Position numbers and translations under genes: made by a program
Assembly (NCBI GenBank): GCA_051646055.1
Contig: JBOFCM010000169.1
Span: forward strand, 30,409-94,408
Direction: 5' to 3'
DNA: 64,000 nucleotides
Source: JAGNZR01 sp051646055
GTDB taxonomy: Bacteria > Fusobacteriota > Fusobacteriia > Fusobacteriales > Fusobacteriaceae
Part shown: one piece after another, positions 1 to 8,452 of the stretch
Layout of the letters: each line of letters starts with the position of its first letter
How positions within the stretch are numbered: the first letter of the stretch is position 1
Notes under the pieces: generated by a model
Databases searched by the model: none
Seen by the model: only the letters and a program-made list of their open reading frames with translations
What the model was told of the DNA's origin: nothing

Positions 1-1192
1 AGCCGAACTGATCTGCAAATCTATAATAATAAGGATTAGCTGATTCTATTATAGATTTTTCCATATCCACATATCCGTGTCCACCAACTTTCCAAGCTTT
101 CCATTTCCATTCCCCGATGGAATAATATCCAGGATCATAATATTTTTGTTTAGGATTAATCCCCTTGTCCAGATATGAAAAAGCTGAAATAGGTTTAAAG
201 ATCGATCCCGGGGGATATTCTCCCGCAATAGCTTTATTATTGAGAGGCTTTCTTGGATCATTTCGTATTTCGTCCCAAACATCTTGGGGAATTTGTGAAG
301 AAAATGTATTCAAAGAATATGTTGGATAACTTACAAGAGTTATTATCTCTCCATTTTTAGGATTGATAGCTATAAAAGAACCTGTCATCCCTTCTGTTTC
401 TAAAATTTTCTCTATATAATTTTGCAATTCAAAATCAATCGTGAGATAGATATCAGAACCAGATTTTGATTTTTGTTTATCAATTTTTCTCTGCAGCCTG
501 CTATAAGCGTTTATTTCAATTTTTTCGTAACCAGGCTCTCCTTTTAGGATTTTATCATATTTTTTCTCTATGCCATCTTTGCCTATGTTATCCCTAGCTG
601 TATATCCTTCCTCCTTTAAGCTTTCATATTCTCTTGTAGATATTTTTTTTACATACCCTATAACATGAGAAGCAAAGCTATCATAGAGATATCTTCTTTT
701 GGAGTAAATCTGGATATCTATAAGGGAATCATCTTTTAATTTTTCTAAAATTTTATGAGCTGTATTTTCATCAAGATTTTCCACTAAAATATTTTCCCTT
801 GTATATGGTGAAATTTCTCCATATTTTATCCTTCTTTCGATATATTCCTTAGAAAACCCTGTTAATTCCTCTATCTCTTGGAGTATTTCAGGAGTATATT
901 TTCTTTCCTTATAGTATATAAGTCTATAACCTGAGCCATTTGTAGCTAACAATTTTCCATTTCTATCAAGTATTTTTCCACGTTCTGGCTCAACTCTTCT
1001 AAATTTCAATCTATTTTTATCAGACATGTCCTTATATTTTTCATGTTGATATCCCTGAAGATATATCAATCGCATTATCAGTATTATAAAAGTTAAAAAT
1101 ACAACTCCTTTAAAAACAATTGCTGCTTCTAAAAATTCTTCTTCCCCATTCTCTTTTTTTTCTCTTTTTCTATTTCTTATTTTAAAAGCCAT
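1..1192 (-). CDS. mrdA: Penicillin-binding protein 2, C-terminus outside window
   Basis: This is a class B transpeptidase that crosslinks peptidoglycan for side-wall elongation, anchored in the inner membrane. About 397 residues are visible. Residues 22-45 form one transmembrane helix, followed by the PBP dimerisation region (RVEPERGKILDRNG near 66-79). The transpeptidase domain starts near residue 245, and the catalytic S-x-x-K motif reads SIFK at about 330-333. A likely S-x-N motif (SAN) lies close to the window edge; the KTG motif is outside. The ATG at 1192 overlaps the stop of the upstream mreD-like gene by one base, which implies translational coupling. The frame is open to the left edge, so the gene is partial only because of the window. 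Confidence 0.93.
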   Translation of the reverse strand, partial: MAFKIRNRKREKKENGEEEFLEAAIVFKGVVFLTFIILIMRLIYLQGYQHEKYKDMSDKNRLKFRRVEPERGKILDRNGKLLATNGSGYRLIYYKERKYTPEILQEIEELTGFSKEYIERRIKYGEISPYTRENILVENLDENTAHKILEKLKDDSLIDIQIYSKRRYLYDSFASHVIGYVKKISTREYESLKEEGYTARDNIGKDGIEKKYDKILKGEPGYEKIEINAYSRLQRKIDKQKSKSGSDIYLTIDFELQNYIEKILETEGMTGSFIAINPKNGEIITLVSYPTYSLNTFSSQIPQDVWDEIRNDPRKPLNNKAIAGEYPPGSIFKPISAFSYLDKGINPKQKYYDPGYYSIGEWKWKAWKVGGHGYVDMEKSIIESANPYYYRFADQFG

Positions 1193-1605
1193 TATCTGTG
1201 TTTTCTCCAAGAATTTTTTATAAAAATATAGTTAAAAATAACCATTCCAATTCCATTAAAAATATATTCGCTCAATTCCAAATAATCTCTAAAAAAAAGA
1301 GCCAAAATTGCCAACTGAATGCAGGTGAAAATCAGAATATTTTCTCTGGAATAGGACAACTGTGTTAAAACAAAATAAGATATTACATACAAAGAGGTAA
1401 AAATAAAAAAATAACGGATAAAACTTTCACTCTGCAAAGAATGTATTTGAGAAACCAGTAAAAGAAAAAATATTCCAATTTTATAGTTTTTACTCGATAG
1501 CATAGTTAAAAAAGGAAGTGTAATAATCATGGATAAAATTTTTACTGAAAGAGTCGACTCTATAAAAATCAGAATCAAAGCTACTACATTGACCACTCCA
1601 CACAC
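1192..1605 (-). CDS. MreD-like rod-shape membrane protein
   Basis: A 137-residue, very hydrophobic protein with about five predicted membrane helices. Sequence alone gives weak family identity; the size and the position directly before PBP2 (one-base overlap) match mreD, whose product sits in the elongasome membrane complex. The start is a GTG behind AAAGGA; no in-frame ATG is available nearby. It follows the LytR_C-domain gene by 5 bases. It could be another small membrane protein, so the name rests mainly on context. Confidence 0.6.
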   Translation of the reverse strand: MCGVVNVVALILIFIESTLSVKILSMIITLPFLTMLSSKNYKIGIFFLLLVSQIHSLQSESFIRYFFIFTSLYVISYFVLTQLSYSRENILIFTCIQLAILALFFRDYLELSEYIFNGIGMVIFNYIFIKNSWRKHR

Positions 1606-1610
1606 ATCCT

Positions 1611-2594
1611 TTATTTTTTATTCTTCAGCTTAATAACTATTATATCTTTCAGTTCATCGTTTTTTTCAAATGTTTTTATTCCCAATTTTTCCCCTATTTT
1701 ATAAGCTATGAAATAATCTTCTTCAGTATGCTGGATTACTGACTCATCTTGAGCTTCCTGGTGATTTTTGATCTTTATGTTTTTATAATCCAGTCCTTTT
1801 AACTGCTTCTCTATTTTAGAAACATCTGATTTCTCTCCAATTATTTCTATGTTTGTTTTTATATTTTGTTCTTTTCCTAAAACAACTATCACGTTAGCTA
1901 AAGTCGGCATGTTAGAATCTCTTTTTACTTTAAAATATTTTTCATCCAACTCCATTACAATTTTCTCAAGTTTATCTTTAGAAATTTCATTTATGACAAG
2001 ATAGCTTTCATCAACTAATTTTTCATAATTAGCTGCATTATATCTTAATCCAAACTTATTTTTTAATTTTTCTCCAGTAGATCTTGCATACCCTGATTTT
2101 CCTTTAGCATTTAAAACATCAATTATCACTTCGGAAAATTCTATATCTCTTGAGTCATATATTTGAAGATACTCTTTGAATAGCGCATTAAGATTGGATG
2201 TAAGAATATATCTTTTTCCATCTATGGAAGTCTCCGGTAAATTTATCCAGTTTTTAATATCTAAGTCTACATTTCCAAATTTTATTCTTCTATAAACACT
2301 TATCTTTTCGGGAAGTATCAAATTTAGAGAATCTACCACCTTATCATAGTTTTTCTGCTTAACAAGATCAGCGTATGTGTGATTTTTATCAATTTGAATT
2401 TCAAAAGGAATTTTTAATGCTAACTTATCATCGTATACAACCACTATATTTTCTTTTCCAATTATGGCATATTTAGAATAGTTCCCTAGCTCTTTATTTC
2501 TCGCATTTATATTTTTTACAAACAGCGTTACCAATATTACCACTATCGATAGAACCGATATGACTGTCAGTAATATCTTATTACTTTTTCTCAC
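1611..2594 (-). CDS. Membrane-anchored LytR_C-domain protein
   Basis: A 327-residue protein with an N-terminal membrane helix (residues 7-26) and a probably extracytoplasmic remainder. Residues 155-215 resemble the LytR/CpsA/Psr C-terminal domain (IIDVLNAKGKSGYA followed by a helix). A second, weaker copy may lie at 230-325. Residues 40-145 may be a degenerate LCP-like region, but I do not see the arginine-rich catalytic pattern of a true LCP phosphotransferase. The GTG start lies inside the end of mtaB (14-base overlap). Together with the following mreD-like and PBP2 genes this suggests a cell-wall or envelope role, which is inference. The exact function is unknown. Confidence 0.6.
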   Translation of the reverse strand: MRKSNKILLTVISVLSIVVILVTLFVKNINARNKELGNYSKYAIIGKENIVVVYDDKLALKIPFEIQIDKNHTYADLVKQKNYDKVVDSLNLILPEKISVYRRIKFGNVDLDIKNWINLPETSIDGKRYILTSNLNALFKEYLQIYDSRDIEFSEVIIDVLNAKGKSGYARSTGEKLKNKFGLRYNAANYEKLVDESYLVINEISKDKLEKIVMELDEKYFKVKRDSNMPTLANVIVVLGKEQNIKTNIEIIGEKSDVSKIEKQLKGLDYKNIKIKNHQEAQDESVIQHTEEDYFIAYKIGEKLGIKTFEKNDELKDIIVIKLKNKK

Positions 2595-3882
2595 CTACTA
2601 ACAACCCCTCATTCACTACTCCAATTTTTATTTTGTAAACTTCCCCTATTTGAAAATCTGTTCCCTCAATTTTTATTTTAAAATAATTATCGCTATGTCC
2701 CAAAGAATATGTTTCTTTGATTTCTTCTATAAGAACATCGCATTCTCTTCCAAGTTGTATGGCTGCTCTCTCATTATACATTTTTTCTCTAAGTTTTTCT
2801 AGTTGCACTGCCCTCTCTTTTTTTATTTTTCCATCTATTTTCCCGGGCATTTTTTCCGCAGCTGTATTTTCTCTATCTGAATACTGAAAAACATGTAAGT
2901 CAGAAAATCCTATACTTTCTATAAACTTAGCTGTATTTTCAAAAAGTTCATCTGTCTCTCCTGGAAATCCCACAATTACATCTGCTGTAAATTCTAAATT
3001 TTTTACACTATTACGAAGCTTTTCTAATCTCTCTTTCATAAGGCCTGTTCCATATTTCCTCTTCATAAGAGATAGTATAGTGTCATCTCCTGACTGTAAA
3101 GATATGTGTACATGGGGAAGAACTTTTGGACTTTTAAATAGCTCTATAAATCTGTCACTTATTTTATCTGGATATACGGAACCAAATCTGATACGCTCTA
3201 CTCCCTCAATTTTAATTACTTTTTCCACTAACTCTTCAAAACTAGTTTTTTCCTCAAAATCTTCTCCATAAGCTCCAATATTAATCCCTATCAGGATAAT
3301 CTCTTTAAATCCCTCATGGGTTAATTTTTCAATCTCTTTTAAAATTTGTTCCGGTAATCTTGAACGACTACGTCCTCTTGCAAAAGGAATTTTACAGTAA
3401 GAGCAGAAGCTGTTACACCCATCCTGAATTTTCACATAGGCTCTAGACATCTCTCTTAGCGTTGCAAATTCATATTCTTCATATATTTTAGTTTCAAATA
3501 TATTATTGCTGACTAATTTGTCTATTTTTTTCTCCTGAAAATCCTGAATAAGTTTTACTATTGCCTGCTTATCTGTATTTCCCACTACATAATCTATCTC
3601 ATCTATTTCTAAAAGTTCTTTAGAATTTGTCTGAGCATAACATCCCGTTAAAATTATTATAGCATCTGGGTTTATTTTTTTTGCCCTACGCATCATATTT
3701 CTAGTTTTTTTATCGGCCACACTGGTTACAGTGCACGAATTAATTATATATACATCTGCAGAATTTTCAAAATCAGTATCTTCATATCCCAATTTCATCA
3801 ATTGATTTTTTATACTCTCAGTTTCATACTGATTAACCTTACATCCTAAAGTATAGAAAGCTACTTTTTTCTTACACTCCAT
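2581..3882 (-). CDS. mtaB: tRNA t6A37 methylthiotransferase MtaB
   Basis: A 433-residue radical SAM methylthiotransferase that converts t6A to ms2t6A at position 37 of ANN-decoding tRNAs. Domain order fits the family: N-terminal UPF0004 domain (GCKVNQYE near residue 13, a Cys in INSCTVTS, and GCYAQ) with three cysteines for one Fe-S cluster, then the radical SAM core with C-x3-C-x2-C (CNSFCSYC) near 155, then a C-terminal TRAM-like domain. The GCKVNQ and GRSRSR signatures favour MtaB over MiaB. The ATG directly follows an in-frame TAA and overlaps the end of rsmE by 11 bases, so the two are coupled. Confidence 0.93.
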   Translation of the reverse strand: MECKKKVAFYTLGCKVNQYETESIKNQLMKLGYEDTDFENSADVYIINSCTVTSVADKKTRNMMRRAKKINPDAIIILTGCYAQTNSKELLEIDEIDYVVGNTDKQAIVKLIQDFQEKKIDKLVSNNIFETKIYEEYEFATLREMSRAYVKIQDGCNSFCSYCKIPFARGRSRSRLPEQILKEIEKLTHEGFKEIILIGINIGAYGEDFEEKTSFEELVEKVIKIEGVERIRFGSVYPDKISDRFIELFKSPKVLPHVHISLQSGDDTILSLMKRKYGTGLMKERLEKLRNSVKNLEFTADVIVGFPGETDELFENTAKFIESIGFSDLHVFQYSDRENTAAEKMPGKIDGKIKKERAVQLEKLREKMYNERAAIQLGRECDVLIEEIKETYSLGHSDNYFKIKIEGTDFQIGEVYKIKIGVVNEGLLVGEKK

Positions 3883-4585
3883 TTATCAATACACCTCCAA
3901 CTACTATAGCTGCAGTTTCAGCTCTTAAAATTCTATTTCCTAGTGTCACTATTTTAGCGCCTGATTTTTTCAAAAACTCTATCTCTTCCGAATCAAAACC
4001 TCCCTCAGGCCCTATCACAAATACTATTTTTTTAGGTTTTATAACTAAATTTGAAAGAAGATTTTTCAAACTTTCATCTTTAGAAGCTTCATAAGGAACA
4101 ACTAATAAATCATACTCTGAAAAATTTATATCTTTGAGATTCTGCGGTTGATCTATCTCTACAAATTTTACTCCTTGGCACTGTTTCAAAGCTTCTTTTG
4201 ATACTGTATCCCATTTATCTTTCTTCTCATTCAGTTTCACTATACATCTTTTACTGAAAAAAGGAATAATTTTACCTACACCTATTTCTGTTAGTTTCTG
4301 TATAGTGAGATTCATTTTATCATTTTTTAACATTCCCAGTGCCGCTGTAATTTCCACATCTGATGAATATCTGTCACTGTTTTTTTCTAAAATTTCTCCC
4401 TGAATCTCTTTTTTGGATATCTCGACAATCCTAAATATATATTCATATTCACCGTCGGTTCCCCTTATAATTTCTCCCTCTTTTACTCTGAAAGAATTCT
4501 TAAGGTGATTTAACTCCTCTTTGTCCCTTATAAATATTTTTCCATCTTCAATTATATTTTCATTTTCTATAATAACACTTATCAT
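3872..4585 (-). CDS. rsmE: 16S rRNA m3U1498 methyltransferase RsmE
   Basis: A 237-residue SPOUT-fold methyltransferase that methylates U1498 of 16S rRNA using SAM. The trefoil-knot SAM motif VIGPEGGF lies near residue 190 and LGNRILRAETA near 217. The N-terminal PUA-like part is present, so length is normal for the family. The ATG at 4585 follows AGAGGAG. It lies 3 bases after the Rrf2 regulator gene and overlaps mtaB. Confidence 0.94.
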   Translation of the reverse strand: MISVIIENENIIEDGKIFIRDKEELNHLKNSFRVKEGEIIRGTDGEYEYIFRIVEISKKEIQGEILEKNSDRYSSDVEITAALGMLKNDKMNLTIQKLTEIGVGKIIPFFSKRCIVKLNEKKDKWDTVSKEALKQCQGVKFVEIDQPQNLKDINFSEYDLLVVPYEASKDESLKNLLSNLVIKPKKIVFVIGPEGGFDSEEIEFLKKSGAKIVTLGNRILRAETAAIVVGGVLINGV

Positions 4586-4588
4586 TAT

Positions 4589-5017
4589 TTACTCCTCTAT
4601 GAGCTGTCTGTTTTTAACAAGATCCTCTAATGTTGTTCCCACAAGAATTTTTGTCATAGCTGCATCCAGTTGACCCCATATACATCCACTGTTACATCCG
4701 TCCTCTCCACAACTTTGCTTGCTGTCGTGGGATTCGTTGCAATCAATAACCCTCTCATCCTCATCTAAGATTCTATAGAGATCATGAAGCGTTATTTCTG
4801 AAGGTTCTTTTATAATCTTATATCCTCCACTAGGACCTCTTTTCCCCTCTATTATTTTCTCATTTTTCAATTTGAAAAGAATTTGCTCCAAATACTGAAT
4901 AGAAATATTTTCAGCCTCAGATATCTCTTTTATTCTCACAAGCTTTCCTTTTTTTCCCGCTTCTACAATATAGGTCAAAGCCTTTATCCCGTAACGGACT
5001 CTCGTACTTATTTTCAT
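4589..5017 (-). CDS. Rrf2-family transcriptional regulator with four-Cys segment
   Basis: A 142-residue winged-helix regulator of the Rrf2/IscR/NsrR/CymR family (RYGIKALTYI at the N-terminus, GPSGGYKI wing near 61-68). Cysteines at 93, 103, 108 and 112 fall in the region that binds Fe-S clusters in IscR and NsrR, but the spacing (10, 5, 4) differs from IscR. An Fe-S or thiol sensor is therefore possible but not proven. Start ATG at 5017 follows AGAGGAG. It is third in the operon that starts at DUF445, whose promoter carries an inverted repeat that could be its target. Confidence 0.88.
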   Translation of the reverse strand: MKISTRVRYGIKALTYIVEAGKKGKLVRIKEISEAENISIQYLEQILFKLKNEKIIEGKRGPSGGYKIIKEPSEITLHDLYRILDEDERVIDCNESHDSKQSCGEDGCNSGCIWGQLDAAMTKILVGTTLEDLVKNRQLIEE

Positions 5018-5030
5018 AAAATTTCTCCTC

Positions 5031-6035
5031 TTAACTTTCCTCTTTCAACTCTTTTTCAAAAATAGCACGGGCTTTTTCTGTCGCTACTCTTCCTCTGTTG
5101 GTTCGCTTCAAATATCCCGTTTTCACCAGATGAGGCTCATAGACCTCCTCTAAAGTTCTTCTATCCTCTCCTAGAACTAAAGCCAGAGTCTCTATTCCTA
5201 CTGGACCTCCGCCATAATTTTCCATTATCGCCCTTATTATATCTCTGTCTATTTCATCCAGACCATTTTCATCTATTCCCAAAATTTTAAGTGCTTCTAA
5301 AACAAGTTTTTTAGTTATTGTTCCATCCCCTTTTATATCACAATAATCTCTCACTCTCTTTAAAAATCTATTGGCTATTCTGGGAGTTCCCCTGCTCCTT
5401 ATTGCCAGTTCATAAGCACTCTCGTAATCTATTTTGTTTCCTAGTATTCTAGCACCTCTGATTATTATCTCTACTAATTCTTTATCTGTATAATAGTTCA
5501 TTCTATGAGTGACACCGAATCTATCCCTTAAAGGAGAGCTTAAAAGACCTGCTTTTGTTGTGGCCCCAATTAAAGTAAATTGTGGGAGCTCTATTCTTAT
5601 CGAACGGGCTGATGGTCCTTTTCCAATTATAATATCTAACTCCCCATCTTCCATGGCAGGATAAAGTATCTCTTCTACCGAAGTATTCAGCCTATGTATC
5701 TCATCTATGAAAAGTATATCGTTTTCTTCTAAAGAAGTTAATATCGCTGCTAAATCTCCAGCTTTGTCGATAATCGGGCCTGAAGTTATCTTCATACTGG
5801 ACCCCATCTCATTAGCTATCACTCCAGCCAAACTAGTTTTCCCTAGACCTGGAGGTCCATAAAGAAGAGTATGATCTATAGAACCCCCTCTTTTTTTGGC
5901 TGCTTCTATATAAATTGTCATCTTCTCTTTAAGTGATTCTTGTCCTATATAATCTTCCATTTTTTTAGGTCTCAGATTTTTTTGTATCTCTGACTCTCCA
6001 TTTTTTTCGTAGGGAGCCAAAATTCTCTCCTCCAT
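5031..6035 (-). CDS. ruvB: Holliday junction branch migration helicase RuvB
   Basis: The hexameric AAA+ motor that drives branch migration of Holliday junctions with RuvA. Visible features are Walker A GPPGLGKTS, Walker B LFIDEIHR, sensor GATTKAGLL, and the C-terminal winged helix (ENYGGGPVGIETLA). The frame is open from a TTG at 6059, but ATG at 6035 has a perfect AGGAGG five bases upstream, and the protein then starts MEERIL and has the usual length of 334 residues. ruvA and ruvC are not in the window. The gene follows DUF445 by 16 bases and precedes the Rrf2 regulator. Confidence 0.96.
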   Translation of the reverse strand: MEERILAPYEKNGESEIQKNLRPKKMEDYIGQESLKEKMTIYIEAAKKRGGSIDHTLLYGPPGLGKTSLAGVIANEMGSSMKITSGPIIDKAGDLAAILTSLEENDILFIDEIHRLNTSVEEILYPAMEDGELDIIIGKGPSARSIRIELPQFTLIGATTKAGLLSSPLRDRFGVTHRMNYYTDKELVEIIIRGARILGNKIDYESAYELAIRSRGTPRIANRFLKRVRDYCDIKGDGTITKKLVLEALKILGIDENGLDEIDRDIIRAIMENYGGGPVGIETLALVLGEDRRTLEEVYEPHLVKTGYLKRTNRGRVATEKARAIFEKELKEES

Positions 6036-6051
6036 ATTCCTCCTAAATTTT

Positions 6052-6669
6052 TTAAACAATTATAAAGCTTATTCCTAATTGGAGAACTCCTATTATACCA
6101 CCCAATACTGCTCCTACAATCTCGATATGTCTAAATTCGCTTTCAGCAAGTTTGAAAGTTATCTCTTCCAACTCTTCAAGAGAAAATCCATCTATATTTT
6201 TTACAATTATCTCTTCAAAATTAACATTAGATTCCAGTGCTTGGAAAAGTCCTTTGATTATCTCTTCTCTATTTTTTAAAACCAACTCTTTAATTCCACT
6301 TTCTATTTTTTCTACGATGCTGTCACTTAAAAACATAGCTGCCATAGGAAATTTTTTTATTATCTCTTCTTTTATTCTTCCCTTTAAAATATTGTCCACA
6401 ATTTCTTCTAATTTATGTCCTAACTGATCTCTATCTAAAGACCTCAATATATCCTCCATAGAGATTACCTGATTTTTTATAGTGTCTGCTATTCTCATTC
6501 CTATCTCATGACGTCTTTTAGGTATAACACCTTGAATCTTAAAGAAAAAAAGATTTATTTCTCTGTAGGGTCTAAACAGCATTTTTATTGCAAAGTAATT
6601 TGTTATCCATCCAATTAAAGAACCAATTAAAATAATCAAAACAGCTTTTATTATTAAATTTATTCCCAT
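6052..6669 (-). CDS. DUF445 (YheB-type) membrane protein
   Basis: A roughly 205-residue protein of the DUF445 family, with hydrophobic helices at both ends and a long amphipathic middle. The N-terminal signature GWITNYFAIKMLFRP and GVIPKRR are typical. The biochemical function is unknown. Start choice: ATG 6669 has AGGAG 11 bases upstream; GTG codons at 6690 and 6681 are alternatives. It is the first gene of the operon reaching to mrdA, with a promoter at 6719-6747. Confidence 0.85.
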   Translation of the reverse strand: MGINLIIKAVLIILIGSLIGWITNYFAIKMLFRPYREINLFFFKIQGVIPKRRHEIGMRIADTIKNQVISMEDILRSLDRDQLGHKLEEIVDNILKGRIKEEIIKKFPMAAMFLSDSIVEKIESGIKELVLKNREEIIKGLFQALESNVNFEEIIVKNIDGFSLEELEEITFKLAESEFRHIEIVGAVLGGIIGVLQLGISFIIV

Positions 6670-6700
6670 ATCAACAGTCACTCCTATCACTCTTTAATTT

Positions 6701-6717
6701 TTTACTAAGTCAGTAAA
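6701..6717. promoter_or_regulatory. Perfect 6-bp inverted repeat, candidate operator
   Basis: TTTACT, five bases, AGTAAA. It begins two bases downstream of the -10 box of the DUF445 operon promoter, so it would cover the transcription start. Binding here would block initiation. The Rrf2 protein encoded in the same operon is the obvious candidate regulator, but this link is inference. Confidence 0.4.
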
Positions 6718-6718
6718 C

Positions 6719-6747
6719 ATTTTAACATATTTATAGTTTTTTTTCAA
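6719..6747 (-). promoter_or_regulatory. Sigma70-type promoter of DUF445-ruvB-mrdA operon
   Basis: On the minus strand: TTGAAA (6742-6747), 17-base spacer, TAAAAT (6719-6724), preceded by TGT as an extended -10. It lies between the rpsA terminator and the DUF445 start. Confidence 0.65.
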
Positions 6748-6748
6748 T

Positions 6749-6775
6749 TAAAAAGAGGGAATTATCTTCCCTCTT
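6749..6775 (-). terminator. Rho-independent terminator after rpsA
   Basis: The hairpin AAGAGGGAA / TTCCCTCTT with a 5-base loop is followed on the minus strand by TTTAATT. It ends the ptsI-ptsH-ispH-rpsA unit about 65 bases past the rpsA stop. Confidence 0.8.
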
Positions 6776-6841
6776 GAATCCACATAAAATCTTATTTTTT
6801 TATTGTTTGTTCTGCTTTGGATATCCTTTATGAACTTTAGG

Positions 6842-8452
6842 TTATTTTGAGCTTGATTCTGAATATTTAGCTATAAGATCTCTCTCCTCTTTTTTAGCTG
6901 CATCCATCTCGATTTTTTTTATAGAAAGTTTTATTTTTTTCTTGTCTCTATCAATCTCTACTATTTCAGCGTTTACAACATCCCCAACTTTAAATCTCTC
7001 TTTAAGATTTTTTATAAATTCTTTCGAAGCAAACTGAGCAGGTATAAATCCGTCTACCCCTTTAAAAATAGTTATAAACATCCCGAAATCCATTATATTT
7101 TTAATCTCTCTCTCGAGTCTATCTCCAACTTTTAATTCCTCTACAGCTCTATCCCAAGGGCTTTTTTCAAGAGCTTTTATGCTTCCTTTTATTCTGTTCT
7201 CTTCTAAATTAAGCTCAGTCACTTCAAACTCAACATGATCTCCAGCTTTTATTTTTGGAGTGTCTTCTCCCTGCCATGCAAGATCTGACTGATGTATAAA
7301 TGCATCTACTCCAGATTCTACTTCTACAAATATTCCAAAAGGTTTTACATCTAAAACTTTTCCATTTAATCTTTTACCTTTTCCAAACTTTGTCTCAGCA
7401 TTATCCCAAGGATTTTTGCATAATTGTTTTACACCAAGTTTCAATTTTCTTGAAGATGCATCAAATTCCATTATTTTAACTTTTACTACATCTCCAACTT
7501 TTATAAAATCAGAAACATTTATTTTCTTTTTATTCCATGTCAAGTCTGAAACGTGTACAAGTCCTTCAACTCCGTCACAAATTTCCACAAAAGCTCCATA
7601 AGGCTGTATTCTAGTTACTTTTCCTTCAATTTCTGTTCCTATTTGGAAGTTTTCAGCTGCAACTTCCCAAGGATTTCTTTTAAGTGCTTTTATTGAAAGC
7701 TTTAGAGTATGCTTTTCTTTATCTGCAGAAATAACTTTAACCGTCAGTTTTTCTCCAGCTTTATAAAGATCTTTCAAGTTATCAATTTTTTTCCAAGAAA
7801 TTTCAGAAATATGTATAAATCCTCTTATAACTCCAATCTTAACATTAAGTCCAAATTCTAGAACATCTGTTATCTCTGACTCCAGAACATCCCCGGCTTT
7901 TATTGTTTCAAACTGCTCCGCCTCTTTTGCCATGCTTATATCTTTTTTAGAGAATGTAATTCTTTTTCCTTTTTTATCCGCTTTGATATCTTTTACGATA
8001 ACTTCTATGCTTTGTCCTATTACATTGTCCGAATTTCTCATAGGTATCTCTGAAAGTGAATTAGGTAGGAATCCTTGTTGCTTTTTATACTCAATGATGT
8101 ATCCACCATTAATTTTTCTTGTGATTTTACACTGAAGAATAACTCTATTTTCGAAAGCTTCCTCAATCTCTTTCATTCCCTCTTCCATATCTATTCTTCT
8201 TCTTGAACCGATTAAAAATTCCCCATCTTCGGTTTCTCCAGTAATAAGCACCTCTACTTCCTCTCCCTGATTATAATCAGATAGCTCTTCTGCTCTTACT
8301 CTTATATCTTTTGGCTGCCCTATCGCTTCTAAAATAGCGAAGTTTCTATCTAGCTGTGATATTTTTGCTGTTACTTTTACTCTCCCCTTTTCCTCTGGTG
8401 GTAGGTATTCATTTAATAATGCTTCAAATTCATTGTACTCTCTGTTAGGCAT
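6842..8452 (-). CDS. rpsA: Ribosomal protein S1 homologue, six S1 domains
   Basis: A 536-residue protein with six S1 RNA-binding repeats (roughly 17-85, 100-172, 185-255, 271-342, 358-428, 445-514). Repeats 3-6 are the best conserved (for example GAFVEICDGVEGLVHVSDL). S1 binds mRNA at the ribosome and supports initiation; length and repeat number match full-length S1. The ATG at 8452 has its own AGGAGG seven bases upstream, inside the end of ispH (8-base overlap). In many Clostridia ispH and rpsA are one fused gene; here they are separate but overlapping. Confidence 0.92.
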   Translation of the reverse strand: MPNREYNEFEALLNEYLPPEEKGRVKVTAKISQLDRNFAILEAIGQPKDIRVRAEELSDYNQGEEVEVLITGETEDGEFLIGSRRRIDMEEGMKEIEEAFENRVILQCKITRKINGGYIIEYKKQQGFLPNSLSEIPMRNSDNVIGQSIEVIVKDIKADKKGKRITFSKKDISMAKEAEQFETIKAGDVLESEITDVLEFGLNVKIGVIRGFIHISEISWKKIDNLKDLYKAGEKLTVKVISADKEKHTLKLSIKALKRNPWEVAAENFQIGTEIEGKVTRIQPYGAFVEICDGVEGLVHVSDLTWNKKKINVSDFIKVGDVVKVKIMEFDASSRKLKLGVKQLCKNPWDNAETKFGKGKRLNGKVLDVKPFGIFVEVESGVDAFIHQSDLAWQGEDTPKIKAGDHVEFEVTELNLEENRIKGSIKALEKSPWDRAVEELKVGDRLEREIKNIMDFGMFITIFKGVDGFIPAQFASKEFIKNLKERFKVGDVVNAEIVEIDRDKKKIKLSIKKIEMDAAKKEERDLIAKYSESSSK

